Positions 7,946 to 17,442 of a stretch of DNA of 48,218 nt are shown here, piece by piece. The DNA is from Burkholderiales bacterium (GTDB lineage Bacteria > Pseudomonadota > Gammaproteobacteria > Burkholderiales > Burkholderiaceae_C). Position 1 is the stretch's first letter, and every line of letters begins with the position of its first letter. The DNA lies in NCBI GenBank assembly GCA_021732385.1, contig JAKFVA010000044.1:1-48218 (forward strand), given 5' to 3'. The translations under genes and the position numbers were made by a program. The notes beneath the pieces are model-generated. The model was not told the origin of the DNA. It searched no databases and worked only from the letters and a program-made list of their open reading frames with translations.

Positions 7946-9235
7946 ATGAACACTCTGGCACTGCCACCCTCTTCCATTTTTCCGCGCAAGCTAATCGTTA
8001 CGCTTTGCTGTGGCTTGAGCCTGGGCCTGGGCTTTAAAACGATGGCCCAGGGCTTGAGTTTTGAGCAAACCCTGCAAATTGCGCTGCAGCAGGCACCCTC
8101 ACTGCAAGCGCGCTTGGCCAGCGTACAAGGCGCGACTGCGCTGCAAACCAGCGCCGGCCAGTTGCCCGACCCCAAGCTCAGCTTTGGGTTGGACAGCTTG
8201 CCGGTCAACGGCCCCAATCGGGGCAGCCTGACGCGCGACGACTTTACGCAGCGGCAAATTGGCTATTTGCAAGACGTGCCGAACCGGGCCAAGCGCGCTG
8301 CCCGAAGCGATGCCGCACAGGCCCGCGCTGAGCGCGAGCAGGCCATGCTGCAGGTGGAGCGCCAGCTGATTCGGCGCGAAGCGGGCCTGGCCTGGCTGGC
8401 GGTGTATTTTGTGCAGGCTAGGCTAGAGTTGCTGGATCAGCATCTGGCGCACCAGCAGGTCTTGCTGGACACCGCACCCAATCAGTTGGCGACCGGCAAA
8501 ATCAGTGCAGCAGACGTTGCCAGTTTGAGGATCGAAGCCTTGAACCTGGCCGACCAACAAGGCGACTTGGAGCGCGACTTGCAACAGGCCATAAGCCAGT
8601 TGCAGCGCTGGACTGGCCCCGCACCTGCCGCAGCCTCCGCCACTCCGCTCAGTGGCCCGCCGCCGACGTGGCCTGCAGCCAGCCGGGACCTCTTGCAGCA
8701 ATTGACGCAGAACCCGGAGGTGGCAGCGCTGGACCCCTTGAGCCGGATGGCCGCCGCAGAAATGCGTGAAGCGCAAGCTGCCGCACAAGGCGACTGGAGC
8801 TGGAGCGTGAACTACGGCAAACGCAGCCGGGTTTTTGGCGACCTGGCATCGGTGCAATTCACTTTTGAACTGCCCATCGCACCCGGTCAACGCCAGCAAC
8901 CGCTGGTAACGGCACGACAAAATGAGCTGACGCGCATTGATGCAGAGCGCGACGACCTGCTGCGCAAATTGCTGCTGGAAGCACAAACCCTGCTCGCCGA
9001 GCACGACGAACTGCAACGCCAACTGGCGCGTGCGCTGAACCAGGCGCTGCCGTTGGCCAATCAGCGGGTACTGGTGGTGCTGGCCGCCTACGAAAGTGGC
9101 AAAACCACACTGGCTGGCGTGCAAGAGGCGCGCATCAAGACCATCGACATCCAGTTGCGCGTGCTGGAGCTGCAAGGCCGCCTGGCTGCAGCGCAGTGGC
9201 GTTTGAAAACCCTGACCGCAGAGCCTTCATCATGA
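7946..9235 (+). CDS. cusC: Outer-membrane efflux protein, TolC/CzcC family
   Basis: This 429-residue member of the outer-membrane efflux family has an N-terminal signal sequence (cleavage near MAQG, residue 35-37). Two long coiled-coil repeats are rich in Ala/Gln/Leu/Arg, and the GLSFEQTLQIALQQAPSL start and the mid-protein SAAEMREAQAA pattern fit the CzcC/CusC group. It would form the trimeric outer-membrane channel of the Cus pump. TAGGA lies 9 bases before the ATG. Its stop overlaps the cusB start (ATGA at 9232-9235), indicating tight coupling. The CusC versus CzcC name rests on the metal type of the partner permease. Confidence 0.88.
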   Translation: MNTLALPPSSIFPRKLIVTLCCGLSLGLGFKTMAQGLSFEQTLQIALQQAPSLQARLASVQGATALQTSAGQLPDPKLSFGLDSLPVNGPNRGSLTRDDFTQRQIGYLQDVPNRAKRAARSDAAQARAEREQAMLQVERQLIRREAGLAWLAVYFVQARLELLDQHLAHQQVLLDTAPNQLATGKISAADVASLRIEALNLADQQGDLERDLQQAISQLQRWTGPAPAAASATPLSGPPPTWPAASRDLLQQLTQNPEVAALDPLSRMAAAEMREAQAAAQGDWSWSVNYGKRSRVFGDLASVQFTFELPIAPGQRQQPLVTARQNELTRIDAERDDLLRKLLLEAQTLLAEHDELQRQLARALNQALPLANQRVLVVLAAYESGKTTLAGVQEARIKTIDIQLRVLELQGRLAAAQWRLKTLTAEPSS

Positions 9236-10887
9236 AAAATACGAGCAAAAAATTCCTGGTGCTGGTGCTGCTGGCACTCATTGTCTTGGCGGGTGCAGGC
9301 TATGCACTGTTCACCATGGGCATGCAACGCGGTGCGGGGCAAGCGGCAGGAACCGAGAGCGCAGCCGCTGCGCCAGCAGACGCGGCGCTGGACATGAGCA
9401 GCATTGCCGCTGGCGAACTGGCCACCAAACGCCACATCAAGGACGGCATCAAGGCCGGTGATGTCGACCCGATGAACCAGCAAAAAATCATTTACTACCA
9501 TGACCCCATGGTGCCGGGCAAGCGCTTTGACGCGCCCGCCAAATCACCGTTCATGGACATGATGCTGGTGCCGGTGTATGCCGGTGGCGGTGGCAGTGAC
9601 GGCAGCAACATCACGGTGAGCCCGCGCGTGTCGCAAAACCTGGGGCTGCGCACGGCCGAGGTGGTGCAAGGCACGCTCAGCCCACAGTTGCAGGCCATTG
9701 GCAACATTGCCTGGAACGAGCGCGACCAGTCGGTGGTGCAGTCGCGCGCCAGTGGATTTATTGAAAAGCTTTATGTGCGCGCCACGCTCGATGCAGTGCG
9801 CGCGGGCCAGCCGTTTGCCGATGTATACGTGCCCGAATGGGTGGCCGCACAACAAGAATTTTTGGCCATCAAAAAAGCGGTAGGCAACGATACGGCACTG
9901 GTCGCCGCCGCGCGCCAGCGCCTGCTGCTGTTGGGCATGACAGAGTCACAAGTGGCGCGCGTCGAATCCTCGGGGTCGCCGCAGTTACGCACCACCCTGA
10001 CTGCACCCTCCAGCGGTGTGGTGGCCGAGCTGCTGGCGCGTGAAGGCATGACCGTGAGCGCCGGCATGATGCTGGCGCGCATCAACGGTTTGTCCAGCGT
10101 ATGGGCACTGGCTGAAGTGCCTGAGAGCCAGATTGCACTGCTGCGTCTGGGCACTCCTGTACAGGCGCGTGCGCCAGGTGCCTTGGGCACGGTTTTCAAA
10201 GGCACGGTACAAGCCATCCTGCCCGAAGTGGCGGCTGCTACGCGAACGCTCAAGGTGCGTGTGCAACTGGCCAATCCTGGCCAGGTCTTGTCACCCGGCA
10301 TGGCCGTGAGCATGCAGTTCATGGACCAGCGCAGCACACCCGCGCTGCTGGTGCCCACTGAAGCCATTATTGCCACGGGCGTGCGCAACGTGGTGATGCT
10401 GGCCGAAGACGGTGGGCGTTACCGGCCCGTCAATGTAGAAACCGGCATCGAATCGGGCGGGCAAACCGAGATCAAAGCCGGGCTGGTGGCAGGCCAGCGC
10501 GTCGTGGTGTCGTCGCAATTCCTGATTGATTCCGAGGCCAGCTTGAAAGGTGTGGAAGCGCGCTTGAACAACGAAGCGCCAGCAGCGGCGCAAGCCGCCA
10601 AACATGCAGGCGAAGGCAAGGTGGAGGCCATTGGCACAGCGCGCATCACGCTCTCGCACGGGCCCATTGAATCGGCAGGCATGAAGGCCATGACGATGGA
10701 ATTCAAACTGCCCGCCGACGGCCTGCCGCGCAACGTAGCGGTGGGTGACACGGTGCAGTTCGAATTTTTACAACCCCCAGGCGGCGACCTGCAACTCAGC
10801 CGCATCGTTCCGGTTGCGCCAAGTCCGGTGGCACCCAACCCTGCCGCGGCACCCGCCGCACCCGCCATCAAGGGAGCCGCGCGATGA
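9232..10887 (+). CDS. cusB: Cu/Ag efflux adaptor CusB with C-terminal CusF-like domain
   Basis: This 551-residue periplasmic adaptor starts at the ATG at 9232, which overlaps the cusC stop and directly begins the signal-anchor. Residues 1-30 are a membrane anchor. Residues 86-116 carry a short heavy-metal-binding domain ([13 protein letters not shown] with Met-rich MDMMLVPVY). The barrel-sandwich, alpha-hairpin and beta-barrel domains of CusB follow. The last part (about 465-535) matches CusF, with His and Met-x-Met ligands in ITLSHGPI and AMTMEF. Where E. coli CusF has the copper-capping Trp this copy has Met (GMKAMTM). The adaptor connects CusC to CusA and hands over Cu(I)/Ag(I). A four-base overlap links it to cusA. 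Confidence 0.9.
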   Translation: MKNTSKKFLVLVLLALIVLAGAGYALFTMGMQRGAGQAAGTESAAAAPADAALDMSSIAAGELATKRHIKDGIKAGDVDPMNQQKIIYYHDPMVPGKRFDAPAKSPFMDMMLVPVYAGGGGSDGSNITVSPRVSQNLGLRTAEVVQGTLSPQLQAIGNIAWNERDQSVVQSRASGFIEKLYVRATLDAVRAGQPFADVYVPEWVAAQQEFLAIKKAVGNDTALVAAARQRLLLLGMTESQVARVESSGSPQLRTTLTAPSSGVVAELLAREGMTVSAGMMLARINGLSSVWALAEVPESQIALLRLGTPVQARAPGALGTVFKGTVQAILPEVAAATRTLKVRVQLANPGQVLSPGMAVSMQFMDQRSTPALLVPTEAIIATGVRNVVMLAEDGGRYRPVNVETGIESGGQTEIKAGLVAGQRVVVSSQFLIDSEASLKGVEARLNNEAPAAAQAAKHAGEGKVEAIGTARITLSHGPIESAGMKAMTMEFKLPADGLPRNVAVGDTVQFEFLQPPGGDLQLSRIVPVAPSPVAPNPAAAPAAPAIKGAAR

Positions 10888-13800
10888 TTGCCGGACTGAT
10901 CCGCTGGTCCATCATCAACCGTTTTCTGGTGCTGCTGGCCACCGTCATTGTGACGGCGTGGGGCGTGTGGGCGGTGCTCAAAACACCACTCGATGCACTG
11001 CCCGATTTATCAGACGTGCAAGTCATCATCCGCACCACCTATCCCGGCCAGGCACCGCGGATTGTGGAAAACCAGGTGACCTACCCGCTCACCACCACCA
11101 TGCTGTCGGTGCCGGGTGCCAAGGTGGTGCGCGGCTACTCGTTTTTTGGCGACTCGTTTGTCTACATCCTGTTCGAAGACGGCACCGATCCGTACTGGGC
11201 GCGCTCACGGGTGCTGGAGTATTTGAACCAGGTGCAGTCGCGCCTGCCGCCCAGCGCCAAACCGGCGCTCGGACCGGATGCTACTGGCGTTGGCTGGATC
11301 TTCACTTACGCCCTGATTGACCGCAGCGGTAAATTGGACGCCAGCCAGCTACGCGCGCTGCAAGACTGGTTCTTGAAATACGAACTCAAAACCGTGCCCA
11401 ACGTGTCCGAGGTGGCCTCGGTCGGTGGCTACGTCAAGCAATACCAGGTGGTGCTCGACCCCGACAAGCTGGCGTCCTACAACATCCCACACATGCGGGT
11501 GGTGGAGGCGCTGCAAAAAGCCAACCAGGAGGCCGGCGGCTCGGTACTTGAACTCGGCGAGGCCGAGTACGTGGTGCGCGCCTCGGGCTATTTGCAGGGG
11601 CTGGACGACTTTCGCAAAATTCCGCTCACCACGTCGGCGGCCGGTATCTCGGTGCGTCTGGGCGATGTGGCGCGGGTGCAATTGGGGCCTGAAATGCGCC
11701 GCGGTATCAGCGAACTCGACGGCGAGGGCGAAGCCACCGGCGGTGTGATTGTGATGCGCTCGGGCAAGAACGCGCTGGAAACCATCGCGGCGGTAAAAGA
11801 CAAAATCAAGTCGCTGCAAGGCAGCTTGCCGCCGGGGGTGGAAATCGTGACCACCTACGACCGCTCGGGCCTGATTGAGCGCGCAGTGGAAAACCTGAGC
11901 TACAAACTGCTGGAAGAGTTTGTGGTGGTGGCGCTGGTGTGCTTTGTGTTTTTATTCCATCTGCGCTCGTCTTTGGTGGCGATTGTGTCGCTGCCGCTGG
12001 GGATTCTGGCCAGCTTCATCGTGATGCACTACCAGGGCGTGAACGCCAATGTGATGTCGCTCGGCGGCATTGCCATTGCGATTGGCGCCATGGTCGATGC
12101 GGCGGTGGTGATGATCGAAAACGCGCACAAGCACATTGAGCGCTGGCACCATGCCAACCCCGAGCAAGAGCTGCAAGGCGACAACCAGTGGCGCGTGATT
12201 GGCGATGCGGCAGCCGAGGTCGGCCCTGCCTTGTTTTTCAGCCTGCTCATCATCACCCTCAGCTTTATTCCAGTGTTCACGCTAGAGGCACAAGAGGGCC
12301 GTTTGTTTGCGCCGCTGGCGTTTACCAAGACCTATGCCATGGCAGCCGCAGCGGGCCTCTCGGTCACGCTGATTCCGGTGCTGATGGGTTATTTGATTCG
12401 CGGGCGCATCCCGGATGAGCAAAAAAATCCACTGAACCGCGGCCTGATTTACATCTACCGCCCGCTGCTCGACGCGGTGCTGCGCTGGCCGCGCGCCACC
12501 ATTGCCGTGGCCGTACTGTTGCTGGCTGCTACGGCCTGGCCCGCCTCGCAAATTGGCGGCGAGTTCATGCCGCCGCTGGACGAAGGCGACCTGCTGTTCA
12601 TGCCCACTGCCCTGCCCGGTTTGTCTGCAGGCAAGGCGGCTGAATTGCTGCAACAAACCGACCGCCTGATCAAAACCCTGCCCGAAGTGGCCACCGTGCA
12701 AGGCAAGGCAGGCCGGGCCGAGACCGCCACCGACCCGGCACCACTGGAGATGTTTGAAACCACCATTCAGTTCAAACCCAAAAGCGAGTGGCGTGCGGGC
12801 ATGACGCCCGACAAGCTGGTGGAAGAGCTCGACAAAATCGTCAAAGTGCCGGGCCTGTCCAACATCTGGGTGCCACCGATTCGCAACCGCATCGACATGC
12901 TGGCCACCGGCATCAAAAGCCCGGTGGGCGTCAAGGTGTCGGGCGCCGACTTGAACGAGATTGACCGCATGACCAGCGAGATTGAACGAGCGTTGAAGAA
13001 TGTGCCCGGCGTCAGCAGCGCGCTGGCCGAGCGGCTGACCGGTGGGCGCTATGTCGACATCACCATCAACCGCGACGCCGCCGCGCGCTTTGGCCTGAAC
13101 ATCAGCGACGTGCAATCGGTGGTGACCTCGGCCATTGGCGGCGACAACGTGGGCGAGACGGTGGAAGGCTTGCAGCGCTTTCCCATCAACGTGCGCTACC
13201 CACGCGAGGTTCGCGATTCACTGGAAAAACTGCGCCGCCTGCCGTTTGTCACCGAGCGCGGCGCGCGCCTGGTGCTGGGCGACGTGGCCGATATCCGCAT
13301 CACCGACGGCCCGCCCATGCTGCGCAGCGAGAACGCGCGGCTGGCCGGCTTTGTCTATGTGGACATTCGCGGGCGCGACTTGAAGGGTGCGGTACGCGAC
13401 ATGCAGAAGGCTGTGGCCGAGCAGGTCAAGCTCACGCCTGGCTATTCGGTGTCTTGGTCGGGCCAATTTGAATTTCTGGAGCGCGCCACAGCCAAGCTGA
13501 AGGTGGTGGTGCCGTTCACGCTGCTGATTATTTTTGTGCTGCTGTATCTCACCTTCAAGCGCTTTGACGAAGCGCTGTTGATTCTGGCGGCGATGCCGTT
13601 CTCGCTGATTGGCGGTTACTGGTTGCTCTACCTGCTGGGGCACAACCTGTCGATTGCCAGCGCGATTGGCTTCATTGCGCTGGCCGGCGTGACGGCCGAG
13701 TTTGGCGTCATCATGCTGCTGTATCTGAAGCAGGCCTGGGACGAGCGGCTGGCGCGTGGCGACAACACGCCGCCTGATCTGCTGGATGCCATCCGCGAAG

Positions 13801-14009
13801 GTGCGGTGCTGCGGGTGCGGCCCAAGGCCATGACGGTGGCGGTGATTCTGGCCGGCCTGCTGCCGATTCTGTGGGGCGGCGGCACCGGCAGCGAGGTAAT
13901 GCAGCGCATTGCCGCGCCGATGGTCGGCGGCATGGTCACCGCGCCGCTGCTGTCGATGTTTGTGATTCCGGCGGCGTATTGGCTCATGCGTCGCCGCAAT
14001 CGTGGTTGA
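10884..14009 (+). CDS. cusA: Cu(I)/Ag(I) RND efflux permease CusA
   Basis: This 1041-residue HME-RND transporter has twelve predicted membrane helices and two large periplasmic loops. The proton-relay helix reads [21 protein letters not shown]. The three methionines that bind copper or silver in E. coli CusA are conserved in context: [21 protein letters not shown] and [12 protein letters not shown]. This separates it from CzcA-type Zn/Co/Cd pumps, in which those methionines are not kept. It takes Cu(I)/Ag(I) from the periplasm or cytoplasm and drives it out through CusC using the proton gradient. It is full length for the family. Its start overlaps the cusB stop (ATGA, 10884-10887). Confidence 0.94.
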   Translation: MIAGLIRWSIINRFLVLLATVIVTAWGVWAVLKTPLDALPDLSDVQVIIRTTYPGQAPRIVENQVTYPLTTTMLSVPGAKVVRGYSFFGDSFVYILFEDGTDPYWARSRVLEYLNQVQSRLPPSAKPALGPDATGVGWIFTYALIDRSGKLDASQLRALQDWFLKYELKTVPNVSEVASVGGYVKQYQVVLDPDKLASYNIPHMRVVEALQKANQEAGGSVLELGEAEYVVRASGYLQGLDDFRKIPLTTSAAGISVRLGDVARVQLGPEMRRGISELDGEGEATGGVIVMRSGKNALETIAAVKDKIKSLQGSLPPGVEIVTTYDRSGLIERAVENLSYKLLEEFVVVALVCFVFLFHLRSSLVAIVSLPLGILASFIVMHYQGVNANVMSLGGIAIAIGAMVDAAVVMIENAHKHIERWHHANPEQELQGDNQWRVIGDAAAEVGPALFFSLLIITLSFIPVFTLEAQEGRLFAPLAFTKTYAMAAAAGLSVTLIPVLMGYLIRGRIPDEQKNPLNRGLIYIYRPLLDAVLRWPRATIAVAVLLLAATAWPASQIGGEFMPPLDEGDLLFMPTALPGLSAGKAAELLQQTDRLIKTLPEVATVQGKAGRAETATDPAPLEMFETTIQFKPKSEWRAGMTPDKLVEELDKIVKVPGLSNIWVPPIRNRIDMLATGIKSPVGVKVSGADLNEIDRMTSEIERALKNVPGVSSALAERLTGGRYVDITINRDAAARFGLNISDVQSVVTSAIGGDNVGETVEGLQRFPINVRYPREVRDSLEKLRRLPFVTERGARLVLGDVADIRITDGPPMLRSENARLAGFVYVDIRGRDLKGAVRDMQKAVAEQVKLTPGYSVSWSGQFEFLERATAKLKVVVPFTLLIIFVLLYLTFKRFDEALLILAAMPFSLIGGYWLLYLLGHNLSIASAIGFIALAGVTAEFGVIMLLYLKQAWDERLARGDNTPPDLLDAIREGAVLRVRPKAMTVAVILAGLLPILWGGGTGSEVMQRIAAPMVGGMVTAPLLSMFVIPAAYWLMRRRNRG

Positions 14010-14203
14010 TATGCAGCACTATCCAGGCTGGGTACTTTTCGGATTTACAAAACCATTGCTGATAGCAAAGCAAAGTAATACAGCCAAAAAGCTGGATGTA
14101 ACATCAGTTATCCTGCTAGGATATTAGCAACATTGAAGCCGCATCACTGCATTCTGAAAATGCACAGAATCGGACTGCTGGGATTAGGAATTAGGCAATC
14201 AAA

Positions 14204-15418
14204 ATGAAGCCAAATCGACCAACTTATTATGAATTTTTTGCAGGCGGCGGCATGGCGCGTGCCGGGCTGGGAGAGGCGTGGGCGTGTTTGTTTGCAAACG
14301 ATTTCGATCCAATGAAAGTCTCAACTTATGCGGCTAATTGGGGAAATGAACATATCCTTTGCGAGGATGTCTCTAAGTTGCGTGCGACCCTATTACCTGG
14401 GAGAGCAGATTTAGTCTGGGCATCGTTCCCTTGCCAAGACCTATCGCTTGCTGGTGATTACCTCGGCCTTGGCAGCGCTACATCGGCCGTATTGACCCGG
14501 TCAGGAACTTTTTGGCCGTTTTGGTCGCTGATGCGTGGCCTTAAGCAGGAAGGGCGTGGGCCACGAATAATCGTGCTGGAGAACGTCTATGGTGCAATGA
14601 CTTCTCGGGGGGGGGCTGATTTCTCAGCCATTTGCTCTGCCCTATCCGGCTCAGATTACAGGTTTGGCGCAATCGTTGTTGATGCTGAGCGTTTCGTACC
14701 GCAAAGCAGGCAACGGGTATTCTTTATTGCCATTGACGCATCCATTTTCGCGCGGGAGCAAACCCTCCAACAAATTACGGCTACAGCGCCGATACAAGAT
14801 TGGCACCCAAGCGCATTGCTTTCAGCATACTGCAAGCTTACCGATACGGCCAAACGAAAATGGCTTTGGTGGAATCCGCCCGCACCCCCTAAGCGACAAA
14901 TGAAACTTGCAGATGTGGTGCAAGACCTCACTCCTGAAATGCTGTGGAACAGCGACGCTGAAACAGCAAAACTATTGCACATGATGACCCCGTTGCACCG
15001 AGCTAAAGTGACGGCAGCGCAGCTTGCAGGGCAACCAGTCGTGGGGTGTCTGTATAAACGGACTCGCCGCGATGTGAATGGTGTCAAGCACCAGCGCGCT
15101 GAAATTCGTTTTGACGGTATTGCAGGTTGTTTGAGGACGCCTGGCGGTGGTTCAAGTCGGCAGACCTTGTTGATGGTTAATGGCCCTGTTATTCGTTCGA
15201 GACTGCTATCAGCTAGAGAAGCAGCTAGGCTAATGGGCTTACCAGACAGCTATGTACTACCGCCGCGCTACAACGATGCGTACCACGTGGCTGGTGATGG
15301 TGTTTGTGTTGCAGTGGTGCGGCACTTGTCCGAATCACTTTTTGAGCCAATGATTCAAGCCAATACCGAATCGCGGCATCTCAGAGCTCATGCTGAGTGC
15401 GTGAGCGCGCTCGTATAA
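14204..15418 (+). CDS. C5-cytosine DNA methyltransferase
   Basis: The 404-residue enzyme shows the ordered motifs of C5 methyltransferases: motif I FFAGGGMARAG (residues 11-21), motif IV SFPCQDLS with nucleophile Cys77, motif VI ENV (126-128), motif VIII QSRQR (167-171) and the late motifs around RLLSAREAARLMGLPDSY and the AGDGVCVAVV helix. The region between about 200 and 330 is the target-recognition part. It would methylate cytosine C5 in a short DNA site to protect host DNA from the nuclease that follows 10 bases later. Sequence style near the N-terminus recalls methyltransferases of the Eco29kI type, so a CCGCGG-like target is possible but unproven. Codon use is AT-richer than the flanking genes, suggesting transfer. 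Confidence 0.9.
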   Translation: MKPNRPTYYEFFAGGGMARAGLGEAWACLFANDFDPMKVSTYAANWGNEHILCEDVSKLRATLLPGRADLVWASFPCQDLSLAGDYLGLGSATSAVLTRSGTFWPFWSLMRGLKQEGRGPRIIVLENVYGAMTSRGGADFSAICSALSGSDYRFGAIVVDAERFVPQSRQRVFFIAIDASIFAREQTLQQITATAPIQDWHPSALLSAYCKLTDTAKRKWLWWNPPAPPKRQMKLADVVQDLTPEMLWNSDAETAKLLHMMTPLHRAKVTAAQLAGQPVVGCLYKRTRRDVNGVKHQRAEIRFDGIAGCLRTPGGGSSRQTLLMVNGPVIRSRLLSAREAARLMGLPDSYVLPPRYNDAYHVAGDGVCVAVVRHLSESLFEPMIQANTESRHLRAHAECVSALV

Positions 15419-15428
15419 GGCGCACCAA

Positions 15429-16010
15429 TTGGCTATCGATTTGATTTATCGCCGGAAGGCTGTACGCACACTGGTCAATGACATTGGTTGTTATGTACTG
15501 TGTGATCTCAATCAGATTCCGATGTATGTCGGACAGTCAACCGATGGTATCCGGGCAAGAGTCAACCGCCACCTCACCTCTGCTCGATCAGACATCATTG
15601 CTAACAGACAAATAGATGTGTGGGAGATCGCTTTTGTTTGGGCTTACCCCGTACAAAACAGGTCAGAGATTGGCTCACTTGAAAACGCACTCTTTCATGA
15701 GTTTCATCCCAAATCAGCGCTCATGAATGGCAAAGTTCCTCAAAGGCCAACGCAAGTTTATAAGTTGCCGGAGCCATCACAAAAAGTGCAAGTCATGTCT
15801 TGCGAGGAGATTGCAGAAAAGCTTGATCCAGCTTTGAGATTGCCTCGCCAAGCCGAACATTACTCGCAAATCGTCGGACATTTTCTGGCCGTGAAAAACT
15901 CCAAAGAGATCGCAGGCGCAATCCAAGCCCATTTCAACCGGCTCCATGTGTATCACAAAGAGCTTTTAGGCTTGGCAGTTGATGTAGAAGGTGATGAGAC
16001 TGAGAAATAG
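15429..16010 (+). CDS. GIY-YIG nuclease, probable type II restriction enzyme
   Basis: The 193-residue protein has a GIY-YIG catalytic fold at about residues 15-105: GCYVL (20-24), MYVGQS (32-37), Arg42/Arg44 in GIRARVNRHL, the metal-binding Glu85 in SLENALFHEF and Asn100. The C-terminal 90 residues match no family I know and may form the DNA-recognition or dimer part. It starts at TTG 15429, with AAGG at 15417-15420 overlapping the methyltransferase stop and only 10 bases between the genes. A nuclease directly after a C5 methyltransferase is best read as the restriction half of a type II system, as in Eco29kI. The sequence outside the catalytic core does not obviously match Eco29kI, so specificity is open. 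A homing or repair nuclease is less likely given the pairing. Confidence 0.8.
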   Translation: MAIDLIYRRKAVRTLVNDIGCYVLCDLNQIPMYVGQSTDGIRARVNRHLTSARSDIIANRQIDVWEIAFVWAYPVQNRSEIGSLENALFHEFHPKSALMNGKVPQRPTQVYKLPEPSQKVQVMSCEEIAEKLDPALRLPRQAEHYSQIVGHFLAVKNSKEIAGAIQAHFNRLHVYHKELLGLAVDVEGDETEK

Positions 16011-16061
16011 ATCTTAAAAATCGACTTTTCGAGTCACTGAAGCCGGTATTTTTCTTTTCCA

Positions 16062-17126
16062 ATGCACCAAGCTCTAAACCACTGCCTGACCGACGTACCT
16101 GGCATCGAGGTCGGCCATTGCACCGACGCGCGCCGCCCTACCGGCTGCACCGTGGTGCTGGCCAGGCAAGGTGCAATTGCAGGCGTGGATGTGCGCGGCG
16201 CGGCACCCGGCACGCGCGAGACCGATCTGCTCACCCCTGGCAACCTGGTCGACAAGGTGCATGCCGTGTTGCTGAGCGGCGGCAGCGTCTACGGGCTGGA
16301 CGCCGCCAGCGGCGTGATGCGCTGGCTGGAACAAAACGACATTGGTCTGAATGTGGCCCCGCACCCGCATGATGCGGCGCGGCGGCTGCGCGTGCCCATC
16401 GTCCCCGCCGCCGTGCTGTACGACTTGTGGGTGGGCGACGGCAGCATTCGCCCGGATGCCGACTCAGGCTACCGCGCTTGCGCAGCCGCCAGTTGCCAGC
16501 CGCACGCCAGCGGCAATGTGGGCGCGGGTGCGGGTGCCACCGTGGGCAAACTGTTTGGCACACAGCACGCCATGAAAGGTGGCGTGGGCAGCGCATCGCT
16601 GCGCCTGCACGGCGTGACGGTTGCCGCGTTGGTGGCCTGCAATGCAGTGGGTGATGTGTTGCACCCCCACACGGGCGAATTGCTGGCCGGTGCGCGCTGC
16701 GCAGCAGACAGCAGCAAAGACGCCGACGCTGGCACCCGACAAGGCTCGGTGCTGCGCAACACGCGCCAGGCCCTGCTGCGTGGCGAGTTGCCCCAACCGT
16801 TGCTGGCGGGCACCAACACCACCATCGGCGTGATTGCCACTGACGCACTGCTCACGCCCGCGCAAGCCAAAAAGCTCGCGCAAATTGGCCACGACGGATT
16901 GGCGCGCAGCATCAACCCGGTACACACCCAACTTGATGGCGACACCTTGTTTGCGCTGGCCACTGGTGCCTCGGGCCTGTCGGTCAGCCCGCTACTGTTG
17001 GCTGTGATGGCGGCTGAGGTGGTAGCGCTGGCGGTGGTCAACGCGATTGAGACGGCGCGCAGTGTTCAGTGCCAGGCCCAACCCAGCGGGCAATTGCTGT
17101 CTATTGCGGCCCGGCACACCCATTGA
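16062..17126 (+). CDS. P1 family (S58/DmpA) aminopeptidase
   Basis: The 354-residue protein is a P1/S58-family Ntn-hydrolase like DmpA and the beta-peptidyl aminopeptidase BapA. The family is made as a proenzyme that cuts itself before a Ser or Thr. Here the site is Asn252-Thr253 in AGTNTTIGVIATDA, which would yield an alpha subunit of about 252 and a beta subunit of about 102 residues. Other family signs are DVPGIEVGHCTD at the N-terminus, LLSGGSVYGLDAASGV and NVGAGAGATVGK. It releases N-terminal residues from small peptides or amides; the natural substrate is unknown. No signal peptide is obvious. The gene returns to the high-GC codon use of the host after the restriction-modification insert. 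Confidence 0.9.
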   Translation: MHQALNHCLTDVPGIEVGHCTDARRPTGCTVVLARQGAIAGVDVRGAAPGTRETDLLTPGNLVDKVHAVLLSGGSVYGLDAASGVMRWLEQNDIGLNVAPHPHDAARRLRVPIVPAAVLYDLWVGDGSIRPDADSGYRACAAASCQPHASGNVGAGAGATVGKLFGTQHAMKGGVGSASLRLHGVTVAALVACNAVGDVLHPHTGELLAGARCAADSSKDADAGTRQGSVLRNTRQALLRGELPQPLLAGTNTTIGVIATDALLTPAQAKKLAQIGHDGLARSINPVHTQLDGDTLFALATGASGLSVSPLLLAVMAAEVVALAVVNAIETARSVQCQAQPSGQLLSIAARHTH

Positions 17127-17160
17127 CGGACCTGCGCTGGCGGCGCTCGCGCTTTGAATT

Positions 17161-17202
17161 ACTATAAATTTGATAGTAAAAAACCATAGCGCTACCCGCA
17201 CA
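17161..17202 (+). repeat. AT-rich interspersed repeat, copy A
   Basis: The copy begins with a small dyad, ACTATAAATTTGATAGT, and ends with ATAGCGCTACCCGCAC. The same order is found in copies at 33963-34004 (inverted) and 47917-47946, and a degenerate inverted copy at 17367-17407. All copies are in non-coding DNA. The ACTAT/ATAGT arms can pair as a short stem. Confidence 0.65.
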
Positions 17203-17366
17203 TGAATAAAGGCAAAAACCTTGTTTTAATGCCTAAAAAACACCAGTTTTTTCAGATTTTCACCCTAACGCAGGGCTTTTTACCCGTTCAACTGCTTGGT
17301 GGGGCTGGTTTTCAAGAAATTAGGGCTGTTTTCATGGCTCAAACAAGGCGCAAACCCAGTAAACAC

Positions 17367-17407
17367 GTGCGGGTAGCGCTATACCTATTTACTCTACTTT
17401 TTATAGC
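17367..17407 (-). repeat. AT-rich interspersed repeat, copy B (inverted)
   Basis: GTGCGGGTAGCGCTAT at 17367-17382 is the exact reverse complement of the GC end of copy A (ATAGCGCTACCCGCAC). The AT end is degenerate. Copies A and B face each other 165 bases apart and could form a long stem in the transcript. Confidence 0.6.
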
Positions 17408-17442
17408 GCCTTAGCCGCCTGGCAAGGCAAGGCCAGCCCGTT

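Larger units (their letters stand above)
17127..17442. other. 316-bp intergenic region bounded by inverted repeat copies
   Basis: This gap holds two oppositely oriented copies of an AT-rich interspersed element (17161-17202 and 17367-17407). About 165 bases of AT-rich DNA lie between them, with short runs of T and A. A 70-codon open frame at 17202-17414 lies wholly within this element and has no protein-like signature, so it was not called as a gene. The arrangement looks like one composite repeat or miniature element rather than a promoter region. Confidence 0.6.

Noticed and set aside
14076-14100. Possible rho-independent terminator after cusA
   Set aside because: The CAGC/GCTG stem is only four pairs and is not followed by a T run.
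15429-16010. Homing endonuclease reading of the GIY-YIG gene
   Set aside because: It is a free-standing gene directly coupled to a DNA methyltransferase and lies in no intron or intein, so restriction fits better.
17202-17414. 70-codon frame within the repeat-bounded intergenic region
   Set aside because: It starts in one repeat copy and ends in the other, has no recognisable domain and follows the element, not a gene-like codon pattern.
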